Below, piece after piece: positions 38,894 through 48,560 of a DNA stretch of 64,000 bases. The DNA comes from Nocardioides sambongensis (GTDB lineage Bacteria > Actinomycetota > Actinomycetes > Propionibacteriales > Nocardioidaceae), in NCBI RefSeq assembly GCF_006494815.1, contig NZ_CP041091.1, positions 1,577,001-1,641,000 of the forward strand, in the 5' to 3' direction. How positions within the stretch are numbered: position 1 is the stretch's first letter; the number at the start of each line of letters is the position of its first letter. Made by a program: the position numbers and the translations under genes. A model generated the notes under the pieces. That model was not told where the DNA came from and did no database searches. It saw only the letters and a list, made by a program, of their open reading frames with translations.

Positions 38894-38984
38894 TTCAATC
38901 AAGAGGAACGCGGGATTCGCTCAATGACGTCGATGGTGGAATCTCCATCTCGCCACCGGTCCGGCCGTTGCGGGTGATCTCGCG

Positions 38985-40016
38985 GTGGGCGACAGTGGCG
39001 CGGTGACGACACGAGGCATCACCGTGCTGGCCGGCGGGCTGGCGGAGACGGTTGAGATCACCAAGGCAGCCGACCGTGCCGGATTCGACGGCGCCTGGTC
39101 AGGAGAGTTCCTGAACCGGTCCGCGGTCGTGTCGGTGGCCGCGATGGCGGCCGCCACCGAGCACATCGGTGTCGGCACCGCGATCGCGTACGCCGTCGGA
39201 CGCTCACCCCTCGTGCTGGCCAACGACGCGCGTTTCCTCGACGAGATGAGTGGAGGTCGCCTCACCCTCGGCCTCGGCACCGGAACGCGCGGAATGATGG
39301 TGGGCTGGCACGGCGTGAAGGACCCGGACGGCCCAGCGACCCGCATGGAGGAGCTCATCCCCCTGCTCCGGCGGCTGTGGCACCTCCACGAGGAGCCCGT
39401 CAAGCACGAGGGCCGCTTCTACTCGTGCGACATCACACCGACCGCGGACATCCAGCCGCCCACGCGGCCGACCATCCCGATCTACACCGCCGGCGTGAAC
39501 GCTCGGATGATCGAGGTCGCGGGGCGTGTCTCCGACGGCCTGATCTGCCACCCGACCCTGACGGACCGCTATCTCGAGGAGATCGCCCGCCCGGCCATCG
39601 AGCAGGGCGCCGCCAAGACCGGCCGCAACGCCTCGGACGTCCGGCTCAAGGGCGTCATCATCACCTCCATCCACGACGACCCGGCGGTGGCGCGGCGCGA
39701 GGCCGCCGCCCAGATCGCCTTCTACGTCGCCCCCAGGGCCTACGGCCCGGTCATGGAGGCATCGGGCTTCGGCGACGAGACAGCAGCGATCCAGAACGCC
39801 TTCCGCGCCAAGGACCACGACGCAATGGTCGCTGCGGTGTCGGACCGGATGATCGACGAGATGGCGGCCGCGGGCACGCTGGACGAGGTGCGGGACCGGG
39901 TCGCACTGCTCGAGAAGCGCTATGACCACGCGGCGCTCTACTCCCCCAGCTTCACCATGGCCCCCGAGCGGGTCACCGAGAACACCTTCGCCATCATCGA
40001 GGCATTCCGTCGGTGA
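38985..40016 (+). CDS. LLM-class F420-type oxidoreductase
   Basis: A 343-residue luciferase-like protein: FDGAWSGEFLNRSAVV, GVGTAIAYAVGRSPLVLA, GRLTLGLGTGTRGMM and AGRVSDGLICHPTL are typical of actinobacterial F420-linked members. GTG 38985 is used; GTG 39003 is possible and no clear ribosome binding site marks either. It overlaps the following SDR gene by 4 bp. Confidence 0.85.
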   Translation: MGDSGAVTTRGITVLAGGLAETVEITKAADRAGFDGAWSGEFLNRSAVVSVAAMAAATEHIGVGTAIAYAVGRSPLVLANDARFLDEMSGGRLTLGLGTGTRGMMVGWHGVKDPDGPATRMEELIPLLRRLWHLHEEPVKHEGRFYSCDITPTADIQPPTRPTIPIYTAGVNARMIEVAGRVSDGLICHPTLTDRYLEEIARPAIEQGAAKTGRNASDVRLKGVIITSIHDDPAVARREAAAQIAFYVAPRAYGPVMEASGFGDETAAIQNAFRAKDHDAMVAAVSDRMIDEMAAAGTLDEVRDRVALLEKRYDHAALYSPSFTMAPERVTENTFAIIEAFRR

Positions 40017-40774
40017 CCGCCACGGGTGACCTGACCGGCACCGTTGCACTGGTCACCGGCGCCACCAGCGGGATCGGCCGCGCAGTCGCGCAGGCACTGG
40101 CGGACCGCGGAGCCCGGATCGCCGCCGTCGGCCGTCGCCAGGATCGCCTCGAGGACCTGGTTCGGCGTCTGGGGCCCGAGAGCTGCTTGGCGGTGCCTGC
40201 CGACCTCACCTCCCGTTCGGGGTCGGCGGGCGCCGTCGAGTCTGCGGTGGACACGTGGGGTCGTCTGGACATCGTCGTCAACAGCGCCGGCGTCATGCTC
40301 AACGGCCCGACGCCCGATGCCCACCTCGACGAGTGGGACGCGATGGTCGACCTCAACCTCAAGGGCCTCATGTACGTCGCGAAGTCGGCCTTTCCCCATC
40401 TCGTCGACGCCACAGCCTCCGGGCCACGCCGGGTGGCCGACCTGGTCAACATCTCCTCGATCGCGGGCCGCTTCGCCAACCGCAACGTCGCCGTCTACAA
40501 CGGCACCAAGTTCGGTGTCACCGCGATGTCGGAGTCGTGGCGCCAGGAGTTCTCCCCCCGGGGCGTGCGCGTGTCGGTCGTCGAGCCGGGTGTCGTCGAG
40601 ACCGAGCTCTTCGACCACCAGCAGGAGCCCGTCAGGGACCACTACGACCGACTTTTCGCGGGCGTCGAGCGCCTCCGCCCGGAGGACGTGGCCGACGTCG
40701 TGGCGACGATCGTCACCGCCCCACGTCGCGTGGCACTCGCCGAGGTCGTCGTACGCCCGACCGATCAGGTCTGA
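40013..40774 (+). CDS. SDR family oxidoreductase
   Basis: A 253-residue short-chain dehydrogenase with TGATSGIG, NSAG in place of NNAG, the catalytic Ser in NISSIAGR and YNGTK. Start GTG overlaps the LLM stop. Likely a 3-hydroxyacyl-CoA or alcohol dehydrogenase in the pathway, from context only. Confidence 0.9.
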   Translation: MTATGDLTGTVALVTGATSGIGRAVAQALADRGARIAAVGRRQDRLEDLVRRLGPESCLAVPADLTSRSGSAGAVESAVDTWGRLDIVVNSAGVMLNGPTPDAHLDEWDAMVDLNLKGLMYVAKSAFPHLVDATASGPRRVADLVNISSIAGRFANRNVAVYNGTKFGVTAMSESWRQEFSPRGVRVSVVEPGVVETELFDHQQEPVRDHYDRLFAGVERLRPEDVADVVATIVTAPRRVALAEVVVRPTDQV

Positions 40775-40793
40775 CGAACTCCGGGCAACCGGG

Positions 40794-41254
40794 TCAGGCC
40801 CGAGCATAGGTCAGGTAGATCGACTCCCCCACCATCGCGGGTCGGTTCTGCCCACGGATCTCGACCTTCAGGGCGACGCGGTACTGCACACCACCGTCCT
40901 CACGACGCACGCCCTCGGGATCGAGGCGCTCAACCGGATCTCGGCGTCGACCGGAACGGGTGCGGTGAACCGCACCTTCTCCAGGCCGTAGTTCGTGCCG
41001 CGGCCGTGGTCGGTGATGACCATCAGCTTCTTCAGCATCGAGGGCACCAGTGAGAGGGTCAGGTAGCCGTGGGCGATGGTGCGGCCGAAGGGCCCATCGG
41101 CAGCACGCTCGGGGTCGACGTGGATCCACTGGTGGTCGTCAGTGGCGTCGGCGAAGGTGTCGATCCGCACCTGCTCGACCGGCTGCCACGGCGACGAGCC
41201 GAGATCCAGGTCCTTCGCATCGGCCAACTCAGCGACCGTGATCTCCAGCGTCAT
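40794..41254 (-). CDS. MaoC family dehydratase, frameshifted
   Basis: About 153 residues after repair. The hydratase-2 motif DDHQWIHVDPERA and GRTIAHGYLTLSLVP are in the first frame. The C-terminal strand region YRVALKVEIRGQNRPAMVGESIYL is in the next, the switch lying around 40921-40945; one base is missing. ATG 41254 has AGGAG upstream. It likely hydrates an enoyl-CoA (R-specific). Divergent from the thioesterase gene. Confidence 0.85.
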
Positions 41255-41406
41255 CGACACTCCTTCTCATCCTTCGACCGTGGAGCCCCAACGTCGCCGA
41301 TCGTCACGTCGCCGGTCAACGCAGCGACGAGGCCCCACTGTCGCGGCCCACAGTGGTCCCGGCCGGCCGACTCCCCCGTACTCGAGCCACGGCCTAGGTT
41401 TCCGAC

Positions 41407-41916
41407 ATGAGCTCCACGACCCTTCCGTCGTACGACCAGGTTCTCGCGCTGCCCTGCGTTCTCGAGGGCGAGGTGACGCCGGACTTCATCGACGCGAACG
41501 GTCACATGAACATCCGCCACTACTTGGATGCCGGTGCGATGGGCGCCGACGTGATCTGCCGACGGATCGGCATCGACGACGACTACCGTGCGATGCGCAG
41601 GTTGGGCGTGTTCACGGCAGAGCACCACATCCGCTACTTCTCCGAGATGCACCTGGGCGGGAAGTACTCGACGCACACGGTCGTCGTCGAGCGTTCCGCC
41701 AAGGCTGGCCACGTGCTGTCCTTCATCCTCGACCGGACCGACCAACGCTTGGCGTGCACTGTCGAGATCGTGCTCGTCGGCGTCGGAATGGACACGCGCC
41801 GTCCGGCCCCGTTTCCGGACGACATCGCCGCCAAGTTCGACGAGCTGATCGACGCGACCAACGAGCTCACCTGGGAACTCCCCCTGTCCGGGGCGATGGG
41901 GATCCGGCGCAGCTGA
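41407..41916 (+). CDS. Hotdog-fold acyl-CoA thioesterase
   Basis: A 169-residue single hotdog protein with FIDANGHMNIRHYLD, in which NGHMN matches the 4HBT/thioesterase active-site segment, and HHIRYFSEMHLGGKY. It may release CoA from pathway intermediates. Converges with the AMP ligase gene 8 bp away. Confidence 0.85.
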   Translation: MSSTTLPSYDQVLALPCVLEGEVTPDFIDANGHMNIRHYLDAGAMGADVICRRIGIDDDYRAMRRLGVFTAEHHIRYFSEMHLGGKYSTHTVVVERSAKAGHVLSFILDRTDQRLACTVEIVLVGVGMDTRRPAPFPDDIAAKFDELIDATNELTWELPLSGAMGIRRS

Positions 41917-41923
41917 CTTCAAC

Positions 41924-43601
41924 TCACCCGAGCTTCTCGCGAAGCTCATGCTTGCGGATCTTGCCACCAACAGTTTCCGGCATCGCATCGACCACAACGA
42001 CCCGCTTCGGCGTCTCGAATCCCGCGAGGCGTTCGCGGCCCAGCCGATCAACTCCGACTCGACGACCTCGGCGCCGGGCACAGGGAGCACGACTGCAGTG
42101 ACCAACTCGCCCCAGGCGTCGTCCGGCAGTCCGATCACCGCGACCTTCTCCACCGATGGGTGGGCGGCGATCACGCCTTCCACGCGGACACTCGACACGT
42201 TCTCCCCGCCCGTCTTCACCACGTCCTTGAGGCGATCGAGCATCACCTGCGATCGATCCGGTCCGCCGACGTACGCGCAGCTGTCGCCAGAGTGGAACCA
42301 GCCGTCGCGGAAGGCCTCGGCGGTCGCCTCTGGGTTGCGGTAGTAGCCCTGCGTGATCACCGGGCTGCGGTACACCGCCTCGCCCGCCTCCCCCACGGTC
42401 CCGGCGAGACTCCGCCCGTCGGGTGCGTGGATGTCGGCGGCCAGGAGCGGGACCGGGAGGCCCACGTGGTTGACGCCCCGGTACGACTCGGTCGCGCGGT
42501 CGGGGTGTGCATCCGGCCAGAACCGGAAGCAGCACTGCGACTCCGTCTGCCCGAACACCTCGACCGGCTGGACATCGCCGCCAGCGACGGCTCGAAGACG
42601 TGGGAACAGGTCGGGGGTGATCGCACCCCAGGAGAAGAGAGCCACGGTCACCGAGGTGAGGTCGATGTCAGCCGGTCGCTCCTCGGCCACCTCGACGAGC
42701 TTGCGCACCCACAGTGGCGATCCGGCCCAGACGGTCGTGATCCGCTCTCTGGTGATCGCCTCGGCGAGCGCGACGTCATCAGGGCGCCGCCCGATCACAC
42801 ACGTTCCCCCGCTCAGTGCCGCCGGCACCACGGTGGCGTTGTGGCCGCAGTGATAGACGATCGGCAGGAACGTGCCGACGACGAGGTCGGTCTCGTAGGA
42901 CAAGCCGCGGGAGAACGACATCGCGTACGTGTAGCCGCTGAGGTAGGAGTACGAGTGCGCGGTCATCGAGGCCTTGGGCATCGAGGTCGTGCCCGAGGTG
43001 AACAGCAGTGCCCAGATGTCGTCACTGTGGATCCGGACGTCCACCTCGTGGGTTGGCATCTCATCGATCCAGCGGTCGAAGGCGGCGGCCCCGCCACTGG
43101 CGGTGCCGCCGATCTCGATGACCACGTCCGGCTCGAGGTCCGCGGCTGCGAACACCTCGGCTCCGCGTGGGGCGAGCGCAGCGTCGGCGATCACGTACGA
43201 CGCGCCGACGTGCTCGACGGCCCAGGCCAGCACGTCCGGGGCCAGCAGCGAGTTCACGGGCACCACCACCATGCCCGCTTTCGCGATGCCGACCATGGCG
43301 ACCACGGCCTCGACCGAGTTGTCGCAGTAGAGAAGAATCCGGTCTCCCGGCTGTCGCCCGGCGGCAAGGAGGGCATGCGCGACCTGATTGGCTGCGAGAT
43401 CTGCCTCGAGGTAGGTCATGCGCTCGAAGCGCGGCGACGAGAAGGCACCTTCCCAGCCCACCAGAGCCACCTTGTCGGGGTGGCCCAGGTGACGCGCTCC
43501 CAGATGTCGCCGACGGACATCCGGTTCCATCGCCGGTCGGCACGGCGGCCGCGGAGGGTCTCGACGTCGAACTCGAACGCAGTCACCGTGCGAGTGTTCA
43601 T
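41924..43601 (-). CDS. Acyl-CoA synthetase (AMP-forming), two frameshifts
   Basis: About 559 residues after repair. The start region MNTRTVTAFEF to MSVGDIWERVTW is in one frame and joins GHPDKVALVGWEG if one base is added at the C3 run 43484-43486. The central frame has LLFTSGTTSMPKASM, VEVFGQTE, FHSGDSCAYV and DRLKDVVKTGGENVSS. A second missing base near 42037 separates the C-terminus (AGFETPKRVVVVDAMPETV, GGKIRKHELREKLG). A fatty- or aryl-acid CoA ligase by family. Confidence 0.87.
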
Positions 43602-43667
43602 CGACGGCGAACGGGCGAGAAGGCTCAGCGCCGGCCGCACTGTGGACTTCGACAGCGAGCCGCACGG

Positions 43668-44432
43668 CTATGCCTCAGCCGTGATGGTCGCCGTCGTGCA
43701 GACCTTGCCCTCCACCGCGCCCACGACGTCGGTGACCCACAGGCTACGGCCGGCGTACCGAGTGTCGAACCTGAAGGCGATGTCCGCGCCCACTGGTACG
43801 CCGCGGGTGTGGACGATGTGTACGGAGGTCGTGCGCAGATCGGAGTCTGCGGCCAGCCGGCTGCGGATCGCGACGACCTCGGAGGCGGCAAGCGACACGC
43901 CGCCATGCAGCATGCCGAGGGGATTGGCGATGTCGTCGGTGACGGCGAGCACCCAGCCGCCGTCGGCCCGCCGCATCCCGAGGACCGACTCGAGGTCATG
44001 TCCCGGCGGCGCGCCCGATGCTGCCGGCGACGCCACGTGGCGATCGGGCGGAGCGGCGTGCCTACCGCGCTGGCGACACGTCACGAGCAGGCGCCCGGCG
44101 CCGTCGCGCAGTTCCCCCGCTGCATACGACCCGGCCTGGACGGGGACCGCATGCCCGACGACGCTCTCACCTGCGCGCGGAAGTTCGCCGACCAGGTCGA
44201 GCCAGATCTCCGTGCTGATCGACCACGACCCATGGGGCAGCGACGCCATCAGGGCATAGCCGAGCACCTCGTCGGCCAGCACGGCCGTGGCGCCCAGCGC
44301 CGGACGCCCGTCCGGGCCCGTCGCCCAGGCTCCCAGGGTCATCCGGCCACCCACGCCGTCGGAGCACTGGCGCATGCCGTCGACCCGAAACATCGCTTCC
44401 GGCCGACTCGCCTGGATCTGGAGTTGCTGCAC
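43668..44432 (-). CDS. Double-hotdog thioesterase-like protein
   Basis: A 254-residue protein with two hotdog halves: GATAVLADEVLGYALMASLPHG in the first and NPLGMLHGGVSLAASEVV, a PaaI-type HGG motif, in the second. This suggests an acyl-CoA thioesterase. It is divergent from the BadI-like gene, with a TetR-type palindrome in the shared upstream region. Confidence 0.75.
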   Translation of the reverse strand: MQQLQIQASRPEAMFRVDGMRQCSDGVGGRMTLGAWATGPDGRPALGATAVLADEVLGYALMASLPHGSWSISTEIWLDLVGELPRAGESVVGHAVPVQAGSYAAGELRDGAGRLLVTCRQRGRHAAPPDRHVASPAASGAPPGHDLESVLGMRRADGGWVLAVTDDIANPLGMLHGGVSLAASEVVAIRSRLAADSDLRTTSVHIVHTRGVPVGADIAFRFDTRYAGRSLWVTDVVGAVEGKVCTTATITAEA

Positions 44433-44450
44433 TCTGTCTCCTCAGGGGTT

Positions 44451-44466
44451 GTGAACGATCGTTCAC
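44451..44466. promoter_or_regulatory. 16-bp perfect palindrome GTGAACGATCGTTCAC
   Basis: A fully symmetric site between the divergent thioesterase and BadI-like genes, 18 bp before the thioesterase start. It has the form of a TetR-family operator. No TetR gene lies in the window. Confidence 0.65.
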
Positions 44467-44483
44467 GGGCCTATTGTTACAAA

Positions 44484-44494
44484 TGGTCAGGCCA
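44484..44494. promoter_or_regulatory. TGGTCAGGCCA operator-like site
   Basis: One base differs from TGGTCAGACCA. It sits 48 bp before the BadI-like start in the same divergent region as the 16-bp palindrome, so this promoter may be under two controls. Confidence 0.5.
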
Positions 44495-44542
44495 ATGATC
44501 ACGTATACCCGCCAATGACGGCACGACGACGAGGAACCCAGC

Positions 44543-45337
44543 ATGGACAACTTCACCGACATCACCTACGAGGTCGAGAACGGCCTCGCCTGGATCACCA
44601 TCAACCGCCCGGAGCGCTTCAATGCCTTCCGTGCCCAGACGGTCGACGAGCTGGTGCTGGCCTTCAAGCGTGCGTGGGCGAGCCCCGAGGTCGGCACCAT
44701 CTGCCTGACCGGCGCCGGCGACAAGGCGTTCTGCGCCGGCGGCGACCAGAAGCAGCGGATGGAGACCGGCGACTACGGTCCCTCGCAGAGCGGACTGTTC
44801 GAGGTCGAGGCCCTCCACCGCGTCATGCGTGACGTGCCCAAGCCCGTCATCGCTGCGGTCAACGGCCTCGCCATCGGTGGCGGCCACGTACTCCACGTGC
44901 TCGCCGACCTGACGATCGCCGCGGACACCGCCAGCTTCGGCCAGAACGGCCCCCGCGTCGGCAGCTTCGACGCCGGTCTCGGATCGGGCTACCTCGCTCG
45001 CGTCGTTGGCGAGAAGCGCGCGCGTGAGATCTGGTTCATGCTGCGCCGCCTCTCGGCGAAGGAGGCCGAGGACTGGGGTCTGGTCAACAAGGTGGTGCCC
45101 GCGGCCGAGCTCAAGGACGAGGTCCGGCGGTGGGCCGACACCATGAACTCCTACTCCCCCACCGCTTTGAAGGTCCTCAAGCAGTCCTTCAATAGCGACA
45201 CCGAGCACTTCGTCGCTGTCGGGCAGATGGCGATCACCACGCTCAAGATGTTCGGCGAGACCCCAGAGGCCCAGGAGGGGATCACCGCCTTCAACGAGAA
45301 GCGTCAGCCCGACTTCTCCCAGTACCGCGGCAACTGA
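44543..45337 (+). CDS. Crotonase-family ring hydrolase (BadI/MenB-like)
   Basis: A 264-residue crotonase protein of the MenB/BadI branch: [66 protein letters not shown] and EKRQPDFSQY. BadI opens 2-ketocyclohexanecarboxyl-CoA to pimeloyl-CoA; MenB closes the naphthoyl ring. The absence of other menaquinone genes and the CoA-catabolic setting favour a ring-opening hydrolase (inference). The acyl-CoA dehydrogenase follows after 10 bp. Confidence 0.8.
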   Translation: MDNFTDITYEVENGLAWITINRPERFNAFRAQTVDELVLAFKRAWASPEVGTICLTGAGDKAFCAGGDQKQRMETGDYGPSQSGLFEVEALHRVMRDVPKPVIAAVNGLAIGGGHVLHVLADLTIAADTASFGQNGPRVGSFDAGLGSGYLARVVGEKRAREIWFMLRRLSAKEAEDWGLVNKVVPAAELKDEVRRWADTMNSYSPTALKVLKQSFNSDTEHFVAVGQMAITTLKMFGETPEAQEGITAFNEKRQPDFSQYRGN

Positions 45338-45347
45338 GGCAACTCCG

Positions 45348-46483
45348 ATGCACCTGGACGACGACCGGGTCGAGTTCGCCCACGCCATCGAGGCGTTCTG
45401 CCAGCGCGAGTACGGCACCCCCGCCCAGTGGAACGAACTGACGGAGAACGACACCGTCGCGACCAACCAGGTGATCCTGGACAAGATGGCCGACCTCGGC
45501 TGGCTCGGCGTCTCGCTGCCCGAGGAGTACGGCGGCGGGGGTGCCGGATTCGTCGACGAGTGCGTGTTCATCGAGGAGGCACACCGTGGCTTGACCCCGG
45601 GGATCCTCGCCTACACGACGGGCCTGACTGCCGCACAGACCTACCTCAAGTGGGGCAGCGACGAGCAGAAGAAGACAATCGTCTCCAACCTCGTCGCCGG
45701 CCGAACCGAGGCCATCGCGCTGTCCGAGCCAGGCACGGGCTCAGACCTCGGCGCAGTGCGCACCAAGGGCGTCCGTGACGGCGACGCCTACGTGATCGAC
45801 GGCCAGAAGACGTGGATCTCGGTCGCTCACATCGCCGAGCACATGCTGGTCCTGGTGCGGGAGGACGCCTCCGGCCCGAAGCACGACGGCCTCACCCTGC
45901 TGATGGTGCCCACCGACACCCCGGGCATCGAGATGCGGGAGGTGCGGACGATGGAGGCCCGCACCTGCAACGACGTCTTCTTCAGCCAGGCGCGGGTGCC
46001 TGCGTCCTCCGTGGTCGGCGAAGCCGGGCAGGGTTGGAAGCAGCTCATGCGCGGCCTCAGTGTGGAGCGGATGATCATTGCCGCCTTCAGCATCGGTGCC
46101 GCACGGCGCTCGGTCGAGGATGCGATCGCCTACATGCAGCAGCGCGACGCGTTCGGCCAGTCGATCAGCGGCTTCCAGGCGCTCCGGCACCGCGTCGCCG
46201 ACCTCGCCACCGACATCGCCGTGACCCGGTCATTCGTCTACGACGTGGCCCAGGCCATCGACGAGGGCCGCGAGGACACCCTCAATAGGGAGTCCGCCAT
46301 GGCCAAGATGCGCGCCACCGAGGTCGCGAAGAACGCCGCACTCGAGGCCATGCAACTCATGGGGGTGCAGGCTACGCCCGCGAGTACGGCATGGAGTTCC
46401 AGGTCCGTCGGGCCCTGGCGCCGCCGATCTTCGGCGGGACGAACGAGATCCAGCGCGAGATCATCGCCAAGTCGATCTTCTGA
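45348..46483 (+). CDS. Acyl-CoA dehydrogenase, frameshifted
   Basis: A 378-residue FAD enzyme after repair. EPGTGSDL, DGQKTWIS, VERMIIAA and QQRDAFGQSISGFQALRHR are in the first frame. The catalytic C-terminal segment (ALAPPIFGGTNEIQREIIAKSIF) is in the next. The G5 run at 46361-46365 needs one more base. It introduces the alpha-beta double bond in an acyl- or cycloalkanoyl-CoA. A strong hairpin terminator follows. Confidence 0.93.
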
Positions 46484-46500
46484 TCGGCGCCGTACACACG

Positions 46501-46533
46501 AGTGCCGGCGGACCTCGGAGGTCCGCCGGCACT
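46501..46533 (+). terminator. Hairpin terminator after acyl-CoA dehydrogenase
   Basis: A perfect 15-bp stem AGTGCCGGCGGACCT/AGGTCCGCCGGCACT with a 3-nt loop starts 17 nt after the stop. No T-tract, as is common in actinobacteria. Confidence 0.75.
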
Positions 46534-46614
46534 GTCGCATTCTCCAGTTCCGCGTCCGCACCAAGGACGTCGACAGTGGGAGCATGAGCCGCACTCACCG
46601 ACGAGGAGGCCCAC

Positions 46615-47474
46615 ATGCCGACCACCGCCCCGTTCATCTCGCCAGTCGACGCCACGTCTATCGCTACTCACACTTGGGGCGATGATCTGTCCGCCCCTCG
46701 TGGCGTTGTCCAGATTGCCCATGGCATTGCGGAGCACGGCCTCCGCTATCGCCGCCTCGCCGAGGCGCTGGTCGCCGCCGGCTACCGTGTCCATGCGGTG
46801 GACCACCGTGGACATGGCCAGTCCGTCGACTCGGCCGACCAACTCGGCAACTTCGACTTTGCTGCCCTGGTGGCGGATGTCGCGGCATTCGGCAAGGACC
46901 TGGCCGACCGATCACCCGACCTTCCACTCTTCCTCATCGCCCACTCGATGGGGTCGTTCGCCGCACAGGAGGTCATCCTGGACCACTCCGACCAGTACGC
47001 CGGCGCGGTGCTGTCCGGTTCGACGGCGCTCGACGTCCTCGGTGCCGAGCTCGCCAAGGCCGAGGGACCGGTGGGTCTCGATGCCTTCAACGCCGGTTTC
47101 GAGCACCGCACCGGGTATGAGTGGCTCTCGCGCGACGAGGCGGAGGTCGATGCCTACGTTGCCGATCCGCTGTCGGGGTTCGAGCTGCCGGACAGCGCTG
47201 TCCCCCAGCTGTTCGGCGGCGCCTCCCGGCTCGGCGACCCGGAGGCTCTGGCCGGCATCCGCAGGGACCTGCCAGTGTTGCTGGTCTCAGGGGACGCAGA
47301 CCCGATCTCCGGCGCGGGCAGCTGATCGAGTTGCTGGGCCAGCGCTACCGGGAGGCGGGGTTGGTCGATGTCACGGTCACGCTCTACCCCGAGGCACGCC
47401 ACGAGATCTTCAACGAGACCAACCGCGATGCCGTGACCGGCGACGTCATCGCCTGGCTCGAGGCGCGTTCCTAG
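46615..47474 (+). CDS. Alpha/beta hydrolase (monoacylglycerol lipase-like), frameshifted
   Basis: About 286 residues. IAHGIAEHGLRYRRLAEAL, VDHRGHGQS and nucleophile elbow AHSMGSF resemble lysophospholipases and monoacylglycerol lipases; the acid is in SGDADP. Near 47311-47318 a base is missing, producing a false stop. The C-terminus with the catalytic His (YPEARHEIFNE) is in the next frame. It converges with the next minus-strand gene. Confidence 0.82.
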
Positions 47475-47531
47475 GGTCGCTGGGCCCACAGCTGGGGGCC
47501 CGCAGAACGCCTCCCGCTGGCCCCCAACGGG

Positions 47532-48560
47532 TCAGTCGAGCGTCGCCCGATAGGCGTACGACGACGAACGGGTCAGCGCGAACTCGAAGATCCCCGAGCC
47601 CGGGCGGCCGTCCCAGTCGAACGCACACAAACGGTCGGTGAGCGAGGAGTCGAGCGTTCGCTGGGTGACGGTGCCGTCGAGCGGGTAGACGTCGCTCTCC
47701 ATGTGGTCGCGGCCCAGGGCCTTGCCGTGGTGGCCGCCGTAGCCGCCACCGGCCATGTAGCCGCCGCCGGCCGAGGCGTCGGTGTCGATCGGGTAGACCG
47801 CCCCCGACGCCGTGGTCACCTGGACCCGGCCGGAGCGGAGGTCGAGTTGGTCGTCGAAGGCGAGGGCGTGGCGCACGTCGACGATCTCGTCGAGCGTGCC
47901 GTCGGCGTGCATGACGGCTCCTTCGAGGAGGATCCGGCCACCATCGCGCGACTCGACCAGTAGGAAGCCGACGGAGCGGTCCTCGAACTGGGCCTGGTAC
48001 CAGATGTGGAGCCCCTGTCCGCCCGCCATGGTGCGCACACCACGCGATCGGTCGCGCTGGCTGTACCAGCGCTCGACCTTCTGCTCCTCGCCGTCGATGT
48101 TGACAGTTCCGGACACCCAGCCGGACTGAAAGAGGTGGGAGAAGGAGGTGGTCTCCCCGGAGCTGTTGGTGACGTCGATGTCGCCCCACCAGGCGGGTGT
48201 GCGGGCCTCCCACTGCAGGTCGAAGGTCAGGCCGGTGGGGTTGTCCGCCAGCGACACGCGCCAGGTCTTGTTGGGCTCAAGCACGGCATAGCTGAACGGG
48301 CCGCACGTGCCCCGCTCGGTGGCTGAGAGCTCGGTCGAGTAGCGGACGTTGCGTTGCTCGGTGGCCGTGGAGAGGATCGTGAATCCGTCGACGGTGTCGC
48401 GCACCGGGTGGAGTCCCAGTCCGAAGATGATGGATGGCGTGGTCGCGTCGGTGCGGTGGACGTTGAAGACGAAGCGGTCGAAGAAGCGCTCCGGCAGGCC
48501 GTCGGCCTCCTCGGGCCGGATGACCTCGTCGTGGAACTCTTCGTAGGAACGGTTGCTCAA
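47532..48560 (-). CDS. Conserved hypothetical protein, possible lipocalin/CrtC-like fold
   Basis: A 342-residue beta-rich protein with TTG start overlapping the stop of the upstream kinase-like gene (TTGA). Trp/Tyr-rich segments such as WWGDIDVTN, HIWYQAQFED and DGTLDEIVDV recall AttH/CrtC-like lipocalin domains found beside CoA-catabolic genes; that assignment is tentative. A Gly/His-rich insertion (SAGGGYMAGGGYGGHHG) interrupts the C-terminal part. No signal peptide is seen. Confidence 0.6.
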   Translation of the reverse strand: MSNRSYEEFHDEVIRPEEADGLPERFFDRFVFNVHRTDATTPSIIFGLGLHPVRDTVDGFTILSTATEQRNVRYSTELSATERGTCGPFSYAVLEPNKTWRVSLADNPTGLTFDLQWEARTPAWWGDIDVTNSSGETTSFSHLFQSGWVSGTVNIDGEEQKVERWYSQRDRSRGVRTMAGGQGLHIWYQAQFEDRSVGFLLVESRDGGRILLEGAVMHADGTLDEIVDVRHALAFDDQLDLRSGRVQVTTASGAVYPIDTDASAGGGYMAGGGYGGHHGKALGRDHMESDVYPLDGTVTQRTLDSSLTDRLCAFDWDGRPGSGIFEFALTRSSSYAYRATLD

